DNA from: Halobacillus litoralis
GTDB lineage: Bacteria > Bacillota > Bacilli > Bacillales > Halobacillaceae
Assembly (NCBI RefSeq): GCF_004101865.1
Contig: NZ_CP026118.1
Span: 186,001-250,000, forward strand
Reading direction: 5' to 3'
Length of the DNA stretch: 64,000 bases
Below the pieces are notes generated by a model, which saw nothing but the letters and a program-made list of their open reading frames with translations, had not been told where the DNA came from and ran no database searches. This document shows positions 44,390-55,186 of this stretch, piece after piece. Position numbers and translations under genes: made by a program. Within the stretch, counting starts at the first letter, position 1; every line of letters starts with the position of its first letter.

Positions 44390-45331
44390 CTAGTGGATGT
44401 AGGTATGTTTAGTCTGCACATTGAAATCTTCTGACTGCAGTGTCATCAAGGTTGTTTTCTTGGGATTTGGACTACCGATCACACGCCATGCATGCTTTCG
44501 TATAGCTTCTTCAATAAGGTTTCTTACATACCTCGCATTGGAAAAATTCTCACGTTTCTCCCAGCATACAGACTGTAAATGCTGATGTAATTTTCTTTTT
44601 GCTTCTTTTGTTAAACAATATTCCCTTTCCTCGATCATCCCAAAAGCGATAGCCGAAAGTTCTTCGGGATTGTAATTGGAAAAAGAAAGCTGAATCGGGA
44701 ACCTTGAAGCTAAGCCGGGATTGATCGTCAAAAAATCATCCATTTCATCAGGGTATCCTGCCAGGATGATGATCAATTCATCATGGTGGTCTTCCATACA
44801 TTTCACCAGCGTATCAATAGCTTCTTTACCGAAGTCCTTCTCTCCGCCGCGGGCAAGCGAGTAAGCTTCATCTATGAAAAGTACCCCACCGAGAGCTTTA
44901 CGAATCAATTCTTTCGTTTTTTGAGCGGTGTGACCGATATACTCACCGACTAAATCACTCCGGTCAGCTTCAATAAAATGCCCCTTTTCCAGAACATCGA
45001 TTTCTTGAAACAATGCAGCTACCATCCGGGCTACTGTCGTTTTTCCTGTGCCCGGGTTCCCTTTGAAAACCATGTGTAACACCTGGGGGTTGGCTTTCAG
45101 ACCGGCATCTTTCCTTTTTTGAGTAATTAAAACCTGCGCATAGATTTCTTTCATGCGCTTTTTTAAATCCTGCATACCTATAATAGTAGAAAAAAATTCA
45201 TCAATTCTACGAAAAGGGGTTGCCGGCTGTTCCCGCACGTCCTTCCTCGGATCAGGGACAGCTCTATCTTTTGTATCATTCAAGACGATATTGATCGCGC
45301 CAGGCTTCGCTGCTTTTGCTTGCGGATGCAC
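44390..45331 (-). CDS. spoVK: Stage V sporulation protein K
   Basis: A single-module CbbX-type AAA ATPase of 313 residues needed for late spore maturation. Walker A GNPGTGKT is at 91-98, Walker B GVLFIDEAYSLARGGEKDF near 170, and the sensor/arginine-finger segment INPGLASRFP near 230. It keeps the hfq-spoVK-hflX order of B. subtilis. The start is GTG with GGAGGGA upstream. It is clearly a paralogue of each module of the 24015-26273 protein. Confidence 0.93.
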   Translation of the reverse strand: MHPQAKAAKPGAINIVLNDTKDRAVPDPRKDVREQPATPFRRIDEFFSTIIGMQDLKKRMKEIYAQVLITQKRKDAGLKANPQVLHMVFKGNPGTGKTTVARMVAALFQEIDVLEKGHFIEADRSDLVGEYIGHTAQKTKELIRKALGGVLFIDEAYSLARGGEKDFGKEAIDTLVKCMEDHHDELIIILAGYPDEMDDFLTINPGLASRFPIQLSFSNYNPEELSAIAFGMIEEREYCLTKEAKRKLHQHLQSVCWEKRENFSNARYVRNLIEEAIRKHAWRVIGSPNPKKTTLMTLQSEDFNVQTKHTYIH

Positions 45332-45408
45332 ATCGATCCCTCCTCATTCTCCTTCATCATACGTTGAAGGAAGAGATACTGTGACAAATGCCCACCTTTA
45401 AAACACAT

Positions 45409-45440
45409 CAAAATGGGAGCCCCGGAAAGGACTCCCACAT
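45409..45440 (-). terminator. Terminator of hfq
   Basis: On the minus strand GTGGGAGtCC pairs with GGggCTCCCAT, followed by a short T stretch, 26 bases past the hfq stop. Confidence 0.65.
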
Positions 45441-45465
45441 TGTTCTCGTTTGCAGCGATTAACCG

Positions 45466-45690
45466 CTATTCTTTATCCAACGACACATTCTTCATTGGTG
45501 CGAATGTCGAAATGGCGTGTTTAAATATCAACTGTTGCTTACCATCAGTTTCAAGGAGCACAGTGAAGTTGTCAAATGCTTTGATGACGCCTCTCAATTG
45601 GAAACCATTAAGCAGAAAGACAGTCACCTGCATACGTTCTTTTCTTAATTGATTCAAATAATTGTCTTGGATATTAACCGATTGGGCCAT
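45466..45690 (-). CDS. hfq: RNA chaperone Hfq
   Basis: A 74-residue Sm-fold RNA chaperone that forms hexameric rings. The Sm1 region [20 protein letters not shown] and the Sm2 region with KHAISTFAP (the KHAI nucleotide-binding motif) are intact. The usual short Gram-positive length without a long C-terminal tail. GGAGGAAG precedes ATG. It follows miaA, as in most bacteria. Confidence 0.96.
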   Translation of the reverse strand: MAQSVNIQDNYLNQLRKERMQVTVFLLNGFQLRGVIKAFDNFTVLLETDGKQQLIFKHAISTFAPMKNVSLDKE

Positions 45691-45735
45691 GGATCTTCCT
45701 CCTCTTTTCTATCTGTAATAATACGTTTCTACGTT

Positions 45736-46665
45736 TTAGCCTATCTTTCCTGCTAAATCGTCTAAAATAGTTTCAAATTTATCATTGTAATTGTTCTCAT
45801 CGATTTCATACCATTGAATCTCCATTTTATTTTTAAAGTACGTGTATTGACGCTTTGCGTACCGTCTTGAATTTCGTTTCAACAGCTCAATGGAACGAGC
45901 AAGGCTATACTCTCCTCGAAAATAAGGGATCAATTCTTTGTAACCGATCGCTTTCATGGATTGCGCTTCAGTCAAACCTTGCTTGTAGAGTCGTTGAACC
46001 TCTTCCACTAATCCTTCTTCGACCATTTGATCGACTCTCCGGTTGATACGACGATATAACAGTTCTCTATCCATCTCCAAACCGATCATAACCGGTCGGA
46101 AAGGGGATTCTCCAGCTTGTTCTTCGTGAAACTCACTCATAACCCTGCCTGTAGTTTCATAAAGTTCCAGGGCACGTATCAAACGCCGCTCATTGTTAGG
46201 GTGAATTCGAACTGCCTGTTGTGGATCGACTGCATGAAGACGTTCGAACATATACTCTTTGCCCTTTTCTTCGAGTTCCTTTTCCAGGCGCTTGATAACC
46301 TCTGTATCTTTTTTCTCGTCTGAAAAATTGAAGTCTTCCAAAGTTGCCTGTATGTATAAACCTGTCCCCCCGACGAGAACGGGAACCTTCCCACGTTCAT
46401 AGACGTCGTTAATCAATTCCTGGACATCCGCCTGAAATTCAGCCACAGAAAAACTTTCATCTGGATCTTTGATATCGATCATATGGTGCGGTATACCACA
46501 CATCTCTTCTTCAGTGATTTTAGCCGTCCCGATATCCATCGTCCTGTAAATCTGCATGGAATCACCGCTGATCACCTCACCATCAAAGCGCTCAGCGATT
46601 TTGACCCCTAATTTCGATTTACCGACAGCTGTCGGTCCAACCACCGAAATGACTAAAGGTTTCAT
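45736..46665 (-). CDS. miaA: tRNA dimethylallyltransferase
   Basis: Adds the dimethylallyl group to A37 of tRNAs that read UNN codons; 309 residues. The P-loop GPTAVGKS is at 10-17, the DSMQIYRTMDIGTAK segment near 35-49, and GGTGLYI near 100-106. The product is further modified by MiaB, also encoded in this window (53615-55186). AGGAGGTGG precedes ATG. Confidence 0.96.
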   Translation of the reverse strand: MKPLVISVVGPTAVGKSKLGVKIAERFDGEVISGDSMQIYRTMDIGTAKITEEEMCGIPHHMIDIKDPDESFSVAEFQADVQELINDVYERGKVPVLVGGTGLYIQATLEDFNFSDEKKDTEVIKRLEKELEEKGKEYMFERLHAVDPQQAVRIHPNNERRLIRALELYETTGRVMSEFHEEQAGESPFRPVMIGLEMDRELLYRRINRRVDQMVEEGLVEEVQRLYKQGLTEAQSMKAIGYKELIPYFRGEYSLARSIELLKRNSRRYAKRQYTYFKNKMEIQWYEIDENNYNDKFETILDDLAGKIG

Positions 46666-46737
46666 ATTTCCACCTCCTACTCTTTTGCTGATACCTATTA
46701 TACATGAATGGCTCTACAAGCATACCTCAAGACGTAA

Positions 46738-46834
46738 ACTAACGGAAATCGTTACCTTTACTAACGATTTCCGTTAGTAAAAATCAAAATATTCGTTAGT
46801 CATGGTATCGCATTTCGTTAGTCTGTGTTATAGT
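46738..46834 (+). promoter_or_regulatory. Operator array and promoter of the XRE regulator gene
   Basis: A perfect 17-bp inverted repeat (46738-46754 and 46762-46778, seven-base loop) is followed by two further copies of its half-site. The direct copies of T(T/C)CGTTAGT start at 46770, 46792 and 46814, exactly 22 bases apart, and a weaker ATCGTTACC lies 22 bases before the first. The last copy sits between the weak -35 and TATAGT -10 (46829-46834). This suggests cooperative autorepression by the encoded regulator. Confidence 0.75.
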
Positions 46835-46855
46835 ATAGAAAAGGAGGCGTCTTAA

Positions 46856-47215
46856 GTGGTTCATGAAAGAATTCGTTCGCTTAGAAAAGAGAGACGTTTT
46901 ACACAATCGATGTTAGCTGAAAAAGTCGGTGTCTCGGCACAAGTCGTATCGAACTGGGAGCGTAATTATACATCTCCAGATCTGGAGGATTTGACAAAAA
47001 TCGCCCACTCTCTTCATACCACTGCAGATTATCTTCTCGGTTTAAGTGATGAATTTGAAGATGAAATGCGCGAAATCAAGCAGCTCCTGGAAACAAAGGG
47101 TTACAACAAACCAGTCTTTTTCGATAAAAAAGCATGGTTCGGCATTCAACCTGATGAAATTAAGCAGATTGATAATTATTTCCGTTTCTTACTCCAACAA
47201 AAAGATATTTCCTGA
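46856..47215 (+). CDS. XRE-family transcriptional regulator
   Basis: A 119-residue protein with an N-terminal Xre/Cro helix-turn-helix (about 4-60: LRKERRFTQSMLAEKVGVSA, then SNWERNYTSPDLEDLTKIA) and the common LHTTADYLLGLSD end of that domain. A short C-terminal helical region follows (about 65-119) with no recognised motif. The start is GTG with AAAGGAGG eight bases upstream. The large operator array directly before it suggests autoregulation. Target genes are unknown; it stands alone between miaA and the mutL-associated ORF. Confidence 0.85.
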   Translation: MVHERIRSLRKERRFTQSMLAEKVGVSAQVVSNWERNYTSPDLEDLTKIAHSLHTTADYLLGLSDEFEDEMREIKQLLETKGYNKPVFFDKKAWFGIQPDEIKQIDNYFRFLLQQKDIS

Positions 47216-47281
47216 CTCCCCTACTCTAATAAGTGGATAAAATAAAAGGTAATCATAAAAATATTATGTAAACATAAAAAC

Positions 47282-47307
47282 AAAAAGAGGCTCCGCTGAG
47301 GGAGCCT
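47282..47307 (-). terminator. Second terminator downstream of mutL operon
   Basis: AGGCTCC pairs with GGAGCCT around a six-base loop. On the minus strand a CTTTTTG run follows, so it acts as a back-up stop for leftward transcripts. Confidence 0.65.
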
Positions 47308-47339
47308 ACTGAAGAACTGCAACTTTCTAAGTTATGCAT

Positions 47340-47396
47340 CGAAATAAAGAAGCCGCGTTGGATGATTTTATCATCCAACGCGGCTTCTTTATTTCG
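47340..47396. terminator. Perfect 27-bp hairpin between the mutL operon and the XRE gene
   Basis: The arms 47340-47366 and 47370-47396 are exact reverse complements with a three-base loop. It contains the stop codon of the 97-aa ORF in one arm. Outside the arms the sequence is only moderately T-rich. It probably serves as a shared terminator of convergent transcripts, though it is unusually long. Confidence 0.75.
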
Positions 47397-47682
47397 GAGT
47401 CAATCGTACTCTTACTTCTCCATGAGCTTTAGCGTTCGCTTTGACATTGACGGTGAATATCGCCACCATCCCTTTTACACTTAGAGGGCCACATTGATTC
47501 CACGATGCTTGTTCGGTGGTTGCGCCAGCGGGAACAGCGCGAGCCGGAAGACCCACTTGGTCAAGAAATCTTCTTGACCAGGTTAACTGAGGCTGTGCCC
47601 GCGACAAGCCTCCACCGCCAAGCGATTCGTGTGAAGCAACAATAAAATTTGACAGGTCCTCTAGAGATGAAAAGGGTTTCAC
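47389..47682 (-). CDS. Unrecognised 97-residue ORF coupled to mutL
   Basis: Its GTG start overlaps the mutL TGA stop (GTGA), and its TAA stop lies in the arm of a strong terminator, so it has the layout of a final operon gene. No clear ribosome site precedes it, so it would depend on coupling. The protein has a glycine-rich stretch ([16 protein letters not shown]) and a C-terminal part rich in Val/Ala/Lys ([17 protein letters not shown]) that looks like alternating beta strands. No family is recognised. A palindrome, TGGTCAAGAAgatTTCTTGACCA, lies inside. It may also be non-coding transcript between mutL and its terminator. Confidence 0.45.
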   Translation of the reverse strand: MKPFSSLEDLSNFIVASHESLGGGGLSRAQPQLTWSRRFLDQVGLPARAVPAGATTEQASWNQCGPLSVKGMVAIFTVNVKANAKAHGEVRVRLTPK

Positions 47683-49535
47683 ATTACTCGCTTGAACATT
47701 TTTTCCATTTCATACTCGGAAAAGAAAACGATGATCGGGCGGCCATGCGGGCAGGTGAAAGGATCCGTCGATTTTCTTAAATCCTCCAACAACTGAAACA
47801 TATCTGATTGATTAAGATAATGGTTCGCTTTTATGGAGCGTTTGCATGACATGAGTATCGCCGCTTCTTCTCTCAGCTTGAGAATATCGATGCGATCCTC
47901 ATTCATCAATTGCTGGATCATCTCATCGATCACTTCCTGCTCAAAACCTTTCGGAAACCATTGCGGATGGCTCCTGATGATGTAACTGGTTTCACCGAAA
48001 GTTTCAAAAAAGAGCCCCGCTTTTTCTAAATCTTCTCTGAATTCTTCAATCCGTAAACTTTCTTGTTTAGAGAAATCAAACGTCATAGGTACAAGAAGCT
48101 CTTGTACTTCATGATCGACTTCTGTCAATTTATCACGGAAGAACTCATATTTGATCCTCTCTTGCGCAGCATGCTGATCAACGATATACAATCCATCTTC
48201 GTTTTGAGCCATGATATAAGTACCGTGAAGCTGTCCGATAGGATACATGGCCGGGACCCGGTATTCTCCTTTTTCAGGAGCACTCACTTTTTCATGGGAC
48301 CCGGAATCCTCTTCCGGCTGATCGATTCCAGTTTCATAGGCAGCCATTTCTTTTACAAGTTCATCTTGTTCTTCATTAAAAGAATTACGCTGAGGTGGTT
48401 CTTCCTGATGGCTTTCGAACAGATGATCAGTTGCTGCCTCCCTCTGCCGGTGAGCCTCTTCTTTACGAGTTTCGTATAAATCAAAAGAACCCTGGTGAGA
48501 TTTTTCTTTTTTCGGTTTGGCTTTTGTCTCCTGGACATCCGGGATGAGTGTTTGTTTACGAAAAGCCTGTCTGATCGTATCTTCGATCAACTCGAACAAT
48601 TCCTTTTCCTTACTGAACCTTACTTCTAACTTAGATGGATGAACGTTCACATCAACAAGAATGGGGTCCATATCGATATTCAAAACGACAACCGGACTTT
48701 TCCCAATAGGCAAGAGGGTATGATACCCACCGAGGATTGCTTTATTTAATGGGATACTGCGGATAAAACGTCCGTTTATGACTGTAGACATGTATTGACG
48801 GGAGGCTCTGTAGACTTCTGGTTTAGCAATATAACCCTTCACTTTGAAATCTGCCGTTTCCGCTTCCACGGGAACCATTTTTTTTGCGACATTCATGCCA
48901 TATATATTCGCAACGACTTGAAGAAGCTCCCCGCGTCCATTTGTTTTGAATATTTGTTTTTCGTTATGAGTGCAGGTGAACTGGATTTCCGGATTAGCCA
49001 GCGCCATCCGGTTAAGAACATCAGTAATGTGGCCCAGTTCTGTATGGATGGTTTTCATATACTTCAATCGAGCCGGAGTATTGAAGAAAAGTTCTTCTAC
49101 GGTAATATCCGTCCCTTGTCGCGCATCACTTTTTCCTTGCTGAAGGAGTGTCCCTCCTTCAAATTCCAGCTTTGTTCCTGCCTGGTCGCCGGTCGATGTT
49201 TGGACGCTCAGCCGGCTGACTGCTGCGATACTGGCAAGAGCTTCTCCCCGAAAACCTAGTGTACGCACATGGAACAGATCATTCTCATCCATGATCTTAC
49301 TTGTGGCGTGTCGATGAAATGCACGTTCTACATCTTCTTTTTCCATCCCTGCACCATTGTCTATAATCCGGATACGCTGTAAACCAGCTTCCATCAAATC
49401 GACTTTCACCCATGTCGCCCCTGCATCAACACTGTTTTCTACCAGCTCTTTCACGACAGAGGCAGGGCGTTCGACGACTTCTCCAGCAGCTATTTTATTG
49501 GCTAAATGGTCAGGCATCAGTCGGATACGCGCCAT
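47679..49535 (-). CDS. mutL: DNA mismatch repair protein MutL
   Basis: GHKL ATPase and, in this group, nicking endonuclease of mismatch repair; 618 residues. The N-terminal motifs [27 protein letters not shown] and [10 protein letters not shown] are intact. The C-terminal domain has the metal-binding endonuclease motif [13 protein letters not shown], the CPHGRP segment and an acidic linker between about 345 and 430. It starts 13 bases after mutS in the same operon. Confidence 0.96.
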   Translation of the reverse strand: MARIRLMPDHLANKIAAGEVVERPASVVKELVENSVDAGATWVKVDLMEAGLQRIRIIDNGAGMEKEDVERAFHRHATSKIMDENDLFHVRTLGFRGEALASIAAVSRLSVQTSTGDQAGTKLEFEGGTLLQQGKSDARQGTDITVEELFFNTPARLKYMKTIHTELGHITDVLNRMALANPEIQFTCTHNEKQIFKTNGRGELLQVVANIYGMNVAKKMVPVEAETADFKVKGYIAKPEVYRASRQYMSTVINGRFIRSIPLNKAILGGYHTLLPIGKSPVVVLNIDMDPILVDVNVHPSKLEVRFSKEKELFELIEDTIRQAFRKQTLIPDVQETKAKPKKEKSHQGSFDLYETRKEEAHRQREAATDHLFESHQEEPPQRNSFNEEQDELVKEMAAYETGIDQPEEDSGSHEKVSAPEKGEYRVPAMYPIGQLHGTYIMAQNEDGLYIVDQHAAQERIKYEFFRDKLTEVDHEVQELLVPMTFDFSKQESLRIEEFREDLEKAGLFFETFGETSYIIRSHPQWFPKGFEQEVIDEMIQQLMNEDRIDILKLREEAAILMSCKRSIKANHYLNQSDMFQLLEDLRKSTDPFTCPHGRPIIVFFSEYEMEKMFKRVM

Positions 49536-49548
49536 CTCTGTTCCCCCT

Positions 49549-52128
49549 TTAAGACTTGATACGTTTTTGCAAACGGTATAACTCGTTCATTGCATCCATC
49601 GGAGTCATTTCCATTAGATCCAATGATTTCAATTGCTTTTCAATGGATGATGGATTCGCTTTTTTCTCAGCAGGCTTCTCTTTTTGCTCTTCTATGAAAA
49701 GACTCAGCTGTTCATCTGTTTCACTTGTTGCTGCTGCTTCATCTCCAGCAGAGGTGTTTTCCAACTGATGCAGCAGCTGGGAGGCACGATCAATCAACAC
49801 TTCTGGCAGCTCGGCAAGCTTAGCCACGTGAATACCATAACTTTCATCAGCGGGACCTTCTGTGATTTGGTGAAGGAATACGACATTCCCTTCATATTCT
49901 TCTGCACGGACATGGACATTCTTCAATCGCTCTAACTGTTCATCAAGCGTTGTAAGCTCATGATAGTGGGTGGAAAATAATGTTTTAGCTTTGATTTTCC
50001 CATGTATATATTCAACGATCGCTTGAGCCAAAGCCATACCATCGTATGTGCTTGTGCCCCGACCGATTTCATCGAGTAGTATCATACTATTTTCTGTCGC
50101 ATTACTTAGCGCGTGATTGGCTTCAAGCATTTCCACCATAAACGTACTATGTCCTGAAACAAGATCATCTGCCGCTCCGATCCTGGTGAAAATCTGATCG
50201 AAAATCGGCAGGGAAGCTGATTCACATGGAACGAAACATCCCATCTGCCCTAAAATCGCCGTCAAAGCCAGTTGCCGCATATAAGTACTTTTCCCAGACA
50301 TATTAGGGCCAGTAATAAGCAGAACATCCGTTTCCTCATCCATATAAATATCGTTAGGGACAAAAGTTCCGTCCTGCATAACTTTTTCTACTACTGGGTG
50401 GCGGCCTTGTTTGATATCAACAATCCGTTCTTCTCCATATGAAGGGCGGACATATTGATTGGCCTCTGCTACTTGAGCGAAACTTTGCAGGACGTCTACG
50501 CGACTGATTTGATCAGCAAGATTTTGAAGTTCCTGGACAAATGCCTTCACCTTTTCTCTAATTTCCAGGAAAAGTTCATATTCCAATTCTACACTTTTAT
50601 CTTGAGCTTCTAAGATCATCGTTTCTTTTTCTTTCAGCTCAGGAGTAATAAAGCGCTCCGCATTTGTCAACGTCTGCTTGCGTTCATACATTCCTTCGGG
50701 CAAATGACGCAAGTTCGCTTTCGTCACTTCAATATAATAACCGAACACCCGATTGTAGCCGATTTTCAATGATTTGATACCTGTCGCTTCTCTCTCATTT
50801 TGTTCTAACTGAGCGATCCATTGCTTTCCATTTTTCGATGCATCCCGATACTCATCTAATTGTGTATGATATCCATCACGGATTAAATCCCCTTCTTTGA
50901 TCGTAATCGGAGGATCTTCGCTGATGCTTTCTTCCAACAAGTCTTTCAAATCTTCAAGCGGGTTGACAGTTTCATAAAGTTCACGAATCGAAGGGTGGTC
51001 AAATTGAGATAGAGTATTCAGTATCCCGGGAATTCTGTTAAGGGAGTTCCGTAACTGAACAAGATCTCTTGCATTGACATTGCCATATGCAACACGCCCG
51101 GCCAACCGTTCTAAATCATAGACAGAAGTCAATTCTTCCCGAAGCGTTTCCCTTTCGAAAAATTGTGCAAGGAAACCTTCCACCTGATCATGCCGCTCTG
51201 AAATTGCATCCTGTGATAACAAGGGGCGCTCCATCCATTTTTTCAACATTCTGGCACCCATCGACGTAATGGTCTTGTCTACTACAGAAAGCAGACTCCC
51301 CGCTTTGCCTTGTTTCCTTAAAGTTTCCAGCAACTCCAGGTTTCGCTTAGAGTACATATCCAATGTCATATATTCCTTCAGTTCGATGACGCTGACAGGT
51401 TGCAGGTGACCCAAGGTTCTTTTCTGGGTATGCTGGATATAGTTGAGCAGCCTTCCGAAGCCTACAAGGAGCTTATCCTGATGAAGCTCTTTGACAAGTG
51501 AGTGAAATTCGGTTTGAATTTCAGTTTCGTCTTGATAGGAGACGGTATAGCCTAAACGGTCTGCCAGCATTTCCTTTTGGCTGTCTTGAAAATCTGAAGC
51601 TACGACGACTTCCTTTACGGGACGGCTGTACAATTCACTCAATGCTGCGTCAAAACCGCCAGGAATGAGTGCAACACTATTTTCTCCTGTTGTCAGGTCA
51701 TTGTAGCTTACCGTATATGAACCATCAGGAAAAGCACTTAAAGAGGCTAAGTAATTGTTCTCTTTTTCGTTCAGCATACTTCCTTCCATCACTGTACCAG
51801 GCGTAATCAACTGGACCACTTCACGCCTGACCACTCCTTTAGCAGTCTTAGGATCCTCGACTTGCTCACAAATGGCTACTTTGAAACCTTTTTCAATCAA
51901 CTGTCTTATGTAATTTTCGGCTGAATGGTAGGGTACACCACACATAGGGATTCGATCATTCGACCCTCCATCACGACTTGTCAATGTAATTTCCAACTCT
52001 TGGGAAGCTTTTAACGCATCATCAAAAAACAATTCATAAAAATCACCTAAACGAAAGAAAAGGAACGCATCCTTTTGTTCTGCTTTGATCTTTAAGTATT
52101 GCTGCATCATTGGTGTATATTGTGCCAT
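49549..52128 (-). CDS. mutS: DNA mismatch repair protein MutS
   Basis: Mismatch-recognition ATPase, 859 residues. The N-terminal mismatch-binding domain includes [11 protein letters not shown] (Phe-x-Glu type DNA contact), the Walker [10 protein letters not shown] is at 607-615, and Walker [20 protein letters not shown] lies further on. ATG at 52128 follows GGAGGACTGACC; an upstream in-frame start would add 18 residues without a ribosome site. It is co-transcribed with mutL. Confidence 0.97.
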   Translation of the reverse strand: MAQYTPMMQQYLKIKAEQKDAFLFFRLGDFYELFFDDALKASQELEITLTSRDGGSNDRIPMCGVPYHSAENYIRQLIEKGFKVAICEQVEDPKTAKGVVRREVVQLITPGTVMEGSMLNEKENNYLASLSAFPDGSYTVSYNDLTTGENSVALIPGGFDAALSELYSRPVKEVVVASDFQDSQKEMLADRLGYTVSYQDETEIQTEFHSLVKELHQDKLLVGFGRLLNYIQHTQKRTLGHLQPVSVIELKEYMTLDMYSKRNLELLETLRKQGKAGSLLSVVDKTITSMGARMLKKWMERPLLSQDAISERHDQVEGFLAQFFERETLREELTSVYDLERLAGRVAYGNVNARDLVQLRNSLNRIPGILNTLSQFDHPSIRELYETVNPLEDLKDLLEESISEDPPITIKEGDLIRDGYHTQLDEYRDASKNGKQWIAQLEQNEREATGIKSLKIGYNRVFGYYIEVTKANLRHLPEGMYERKQTLTNAERFITPELKEKETMILEAQDKSVELEYELFLEIREKVKAFVQELQNLADQISRVDVLQSFAQVAEANQYVRPSYGEERIVDIKQGRHPVVEKVMQDGTFVPNDIYMDEETDVLLITGPNMSGKSTYMRQLALTAILGQMGCFVPCESASLPIFDQIFTRIGAADDLVSGHSTFMVEMLEANHALSNATENSMILLDEIGRGTSTYDGMALAQAIVEYIHGKIKAKTLFSTHYHELTTLDEQLERLKNVHVRAEEYEGNVVFLHQITEGPADESYGIHVAKLAELPEVLIDRASQLLHQLENTSAGDEAAATSETDEQLSLFIEEQKEKPAEKKANPSSIEKQLKSLDLMEMTPMDAMNELYRLQKRIKS

Positions 52129-52401
52129 AAGGTCAGTCCTCCAAAACGTACGTATTGATTCTGTCCTTATTATAGCACACACCGCAAGCCGGCTTGAAAC
52201 GCAAAAGTTTACCAGATCATATCATCGACACTGTTCCGAAATCATTGGATAAGGTCCCTCCACATACTAAAAACTGAGTACTATTGCATTAAAATCGATA
52301 CCGCATCCTCCGCTATAGTTGAAGTTGGATTTACTTTACATACGGATGCTTTAAAACCTGCTTTTGAACCATTGAAAAATCAAAATGAATTAAAAGACAG
52401 C

Positions 52402-52438
52402 AAAAAAAAAAGAAATCCTCGCTGGGACAGCAAGGAAT
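52402..52438 (-). terminator. Terminator of cotE
   Basis: ATTCCTTGCTG pairs with CAGCGAGGAtT on the minus strand and is followed by ten T residues, eight bases past the cotE stop. The rest of 52129-52401 shows no supported gene and must carry the mutS promoter. Confidence 0.82.
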
Positions 52439-52445
52439 CAACAGG

Positions 52446-53018
52446 TCAATCTTTTTTATCATGACTATTTGAAGATGATGGAAGGAAGTCCGTTTCAATT
52501 GCAGAAAAATCATCGGAAGACAAGTCGTACTCATAATCACCTTTGTTGTCGCAACCATGTGGATCGACTTTTACGCACAATTTCGTTTCACCAATGACAT
52601 CGACGATAAACTCTCTCTCTACTTCTACAACGATTTTCTGACCATTTCCAGTGATGTTTGCTTCCAGACAGTTCGGTTGTTGGACGACCTTGGCAATCAC
52701 CTCAAATTCATCATGTACGCAATTATCATCTTTGACAGCCAATTTGACGTGATCGCAATAGCTGACACGCTCTGTGACTACCTCTGTTTTCGTATTGTCA
52801 TTATACGAATACCAGACGTTGATGTCATAACTGCCTGAAACCTCGACGTGATCCCCTTTCTTCTTCGCATTGTAAATGTGGTTGATGACCCAACAACCTA
52901 GAATGCTTGTCGGCCGATGCGAAGGACTGATTGTGTGTGTTGATTCTGTAAACTTTTTACCTTTTCCGATTACAGCCTTGGTAATGATTTCTCTGTAATC
53001 CCGCTCAAAAAAAGACAT
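52446..53018 (-). CDS. cotE: Outer spore coat morphogenetic protein CotE
   Basis: A 190-residue organiser of the outer spore coat. It starts [20 protein letters not shown] and contains [17 protein letters not shown], both diagnostic for CotE. The C terminus is acidic and serine-rich, as expected of the part that recruits other coat proteins. AAGGAGGAATG precedes ATG. It lies between ricA and mutS as in B. subtilis. Confidence 0.95.
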   Translation of the reverse strand: MSFFERDYREIITKAVIGKGKKFTESTHTISPSHRPTSILGCWVINHIYNAKKKGDHVEVSGSYDINVWYSYNDNTKTEVVTERVSYCDHVKLAVKDDNCVHDEFEVIAKVVQQPNCLEANITGNGQKIVVEVEREFIVDVIGETKLCVKVDPHGCDNKGDYEYDLSSDDFSAIETDFLPSSSNSHDKKD

Positions 53019-53142
53019 AGGGTTTCATTCCTCCTTATTCTACCACCCATCCTATGCAAGGGTTGGGCGAATGGTGACTAACAGGAACATGACTTAAGGA
53101 CGTGTTTAATTCATTCTATGCACGAGCCCATAAAATTGTACG

Positions 53143-53179
53143 AAAAAAATCCGCCAGAGAGAAAAACCCTCTGACGGAT
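53143..53179 (-). terminator. Terminator of miaB-ricA
   Basis: ATCCGtCAGAG pairs with CTCTGgCGGAT on the minus strand (one wobble), followed by seven T residues, ten bases past the ricA stop. Confidence 0.85.
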
Positions 53180-53188
53180 GTATATGCA

Positions 53189-53614
53189 TCAACGGCTACA
53201 GCCATTACTTTGTTTGTGAGAACCTGTTTCCCCCTGCAGAACATCTCCCCCAGTCGAGCGAATTACTTCATTCGTAACTTCACGGGAAATGGTGTTTGAA
53301 ATCATTTGGAGAATATCATTGATAACAGTTTGCGATTCTTTGAATTCCGCAACAACCGGACTCCCGTCCAGTTCATCTTGCAGACGATCGATCTCTTTTT
53401 CAATTTTTTGCAAGGCTTCAGTCTTACCATACGCTTGAAAATTGACGGCTTGTTTTTGCAAAGCTTTGATTTTCTTTATATGGGATTGAACTTTTTGATT
53501 GTCGTTCAGTTTTGCTTCGAGTTGTTTAAAGCGATCGATTTCTTCAATTTCCGCCATCATTTTCGCTAATTTATGTGCTTCATCTACGACTTCTTTTCTT
53601 GTATATTGTGCCAT
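53189..53614 (-). CDS. ricA: RicA (YmcA) regulator of RNase Y and development
   Basis: A 141-residue helical protein of the YlbF/YmcA family. With RicF and RicT it forms an iron-sulfur-containing complex that acts on RNase Y and is needed for competence, biofilm and sporulation in B. subtilis. The long helical part KQLEAKLNDNQKVQSHIKKI and DELDGSPVVAEFKESQTVIN matches the family. A Cys near the C terminus could be a cluster ligand. It begins directly after the miaB stop with GAGGTG upstream. RNase Y itself is encoded at 59448-61010. Confidence 0.9.
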   Translation of the reverse strand: MAQYTRKEVVDEAHKLAKMMAEIEEIDRFKQLEAKLNDNQKVQSHIKKIKALQKQAVNFQAYGKTEALQKIEKEIDRLQDELDGSPVVAEFKESQTVINDILQMISNTISREVTNEVIRSTGGDVLQGETGSHKQSNGCSR

Positions 53615-55186
53615 TTATTTCACCTCTGCGTTTAATTCAACCATTTCTCCATCAAGAGACCAGGTTTTAGCTTTTATTATTTTTACAGGGAGGATCTGTC
53701 CAATCGCAGCCCGGGGAGCTCTGAAGTTCACTAATTTATTTCGTTTGGTATAACCGGCTAATACATCAGGGTTGGTTTTACTTTCCCCTTCCACGAGTAC
53801 ATGAACGATTTCCCCTTCATATTCCTTCATGGCATCAGCGGATTGTTGATTGACAATTTTGTTGAGTCTTTGAAGACGGTCTTTTTTCTCTTCCATCGAA
53901 ACATTATCTTTCATTTTTGCTGCCGGCGTGTTTTCACGCGGCGAATAAATGAAGGTGTAAGCAGCTTCGAAGCCGACTTCTTCCACTAGAGATAATGTAT
54001 CCTGGAATTGCTCTTCTGTTTCATTCGGAAACCCTACGATGATATCTGTTGTCAGTGTAGCTTCAGGCATCGCTGTCCGAATTCTTTCTACAAGCTCGAG
54101 ATATTCTTCCCTGGAGTATTTTCGACCCATGATTTTCAGGACCTCTGAGTTACCTGACTGTACAGGGAGATGTATATGATCTAACATATTGCCACCCTTA
54201 GCCAGCACTTCAATCAGCCGGTCATCAAAATCCCGCGGATGGGAGGTCGTAAACCGGACACGAGGGATATCGATGTCGCGAAGTTCATCCATCAAGTCTC
54301 CTAAACCATATTCAATGTCGAGATCTTTGCCATATGCATTGACATTCTGGCCCAGTAAAGTGATTTCTTTATATCCTTGAGCAGCTAGATGACGAACTTC
54401 TTGAATGATATCTTTCGGCAGACGACTTCGTTCTTTCCCACGAGTATACGGAACAATACAGTACGTACAGAACTTGTCACAACCGTACATGATGTTCACC
54501 CATGCTTTAATATTCCCTTTACGGGAACGCGGAAGGTTCTCAATAATGTCCCCTTCTTTTGACCACACATCAATAACCATTTCTTTTCCGAACATCGCTT
54601 CTTTGACAAGCTGTGGAAGTCTGTGGATATTGTGTGTGCCGAAAATCAGATCAATGAATGGGTGTTTTTTCAGAATACGATTGACCACGGATTCTTCTTG
54701 TGACATGCAGCCACAAATACCGATGATCAAATTAGGATTCTCCATTTTCAAAGGCTTCAAGTGTCCGATTTCCCCAAACACTTTATTCTCCGCATTCTCC
54801 CTGATCGCACATGTATTCAGTAATATGATATCTGCTTCTTTTGTATCTTTCGTAGCTTCGTAACCCATTTCTTCGAAAATTCCAGCCATGACTTCAGTAT
54901 CGTGCTCATTCATTTGGCACCCGTATGTACGGATCATATACTTTTTACCTTTACCGGAGTGATCCATATCTTCAGGGATTTCGAAGTCATAATGCACGTC
55001 GGTCTCTTTCCGTTTACGACGCTGGGCATCTCTCATATTAGGTGGTTGATAAGTTGTTTCGAAATATTTCACAAAATCTTCACTCGTCTTTTCTTTCAGA
55101 CGATTCAGATTGTCTTGGTCAGACGTTTGTTCTTCTTGATTTACCTGACGAATTTGCGACGTTTCTTTACGCTGTTGTTCGTTCAT
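53615..55186 (-). CDS. miaB: tRNA-2-methylthio-N6-dimethylallyladenosine synthase
   Basis: Radical SAM methylthiotransferase of 523 residues that adds the ms2 group to i6A37 made by MiaA. The N-terminal UPF0004 domain starts [14 protein letters not shown] with cluster cysteines. The radical SAM motif is [15 protein letters not shown] near 232-246, and a C-terminal TRAM domain closes the protein. The extra acidic N-terminal extension of about 75 residues is typical of bacilli (YmcB). GAAAGGAG precedes ATG. Confidence 0.96.
   Translation of the reverse strand: MNEQQRKETSQIRQVNQEEQTSDQDNLNRLKEKTSEDFVKYFETTYQPPNMRDAQRRKRKETDVHYDFEIPEDMDHSGKGKKYMIRTYGCQMNEHDTEVMAGIFEEMGYEATKDTKEADIILLNTCAIRENAENKVFGEIGHLKPLKMENPNLIIGICGCMSQEESVVNRILKKHPFIDLIFGTHNIHRLPQLVKEAMFGKEMVIDVWSKEGDIIENLPRSRKGNIKAWVNIMYGCDKFCTYCIVPYTRGKERSRLPKDIIQEVRHLAAQGYKEITLLGQNVNAYGKDLDIEYGLGDLMDELRDIDIPRVRFTTSHPRDFDDRLIEVLAKGGNMLDHIHLPVQSGNSEVLKIMGRKYSREEYLELVERIRTAMPEATLTTDIIVGFPNETEEQFQDTLSLVEEVGFEAAYTFIYSPRENTPAAKMKDNVSMEEKKDRLQRLNKIVNQQSADAMKEYEGEIVHVLVEGESKTNPDVLAGYTKRNKLVNFRAPRAAIGQILPVKIIKAKTWSLDGEMVELNAEVK

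Noticed and set aside
48063..48479. Plus-strand open frame of 138 codons inside mutL
   Set aside because: Antisense to the low-complexity acidic linker of mutL.
52199..52465. Plus-strand open frame with protein-like stretches between mutS and cotE
   Set aside because: No start codon with a ribosome site, and it runs through the cotE terminator and the end of cotE; probably chance.
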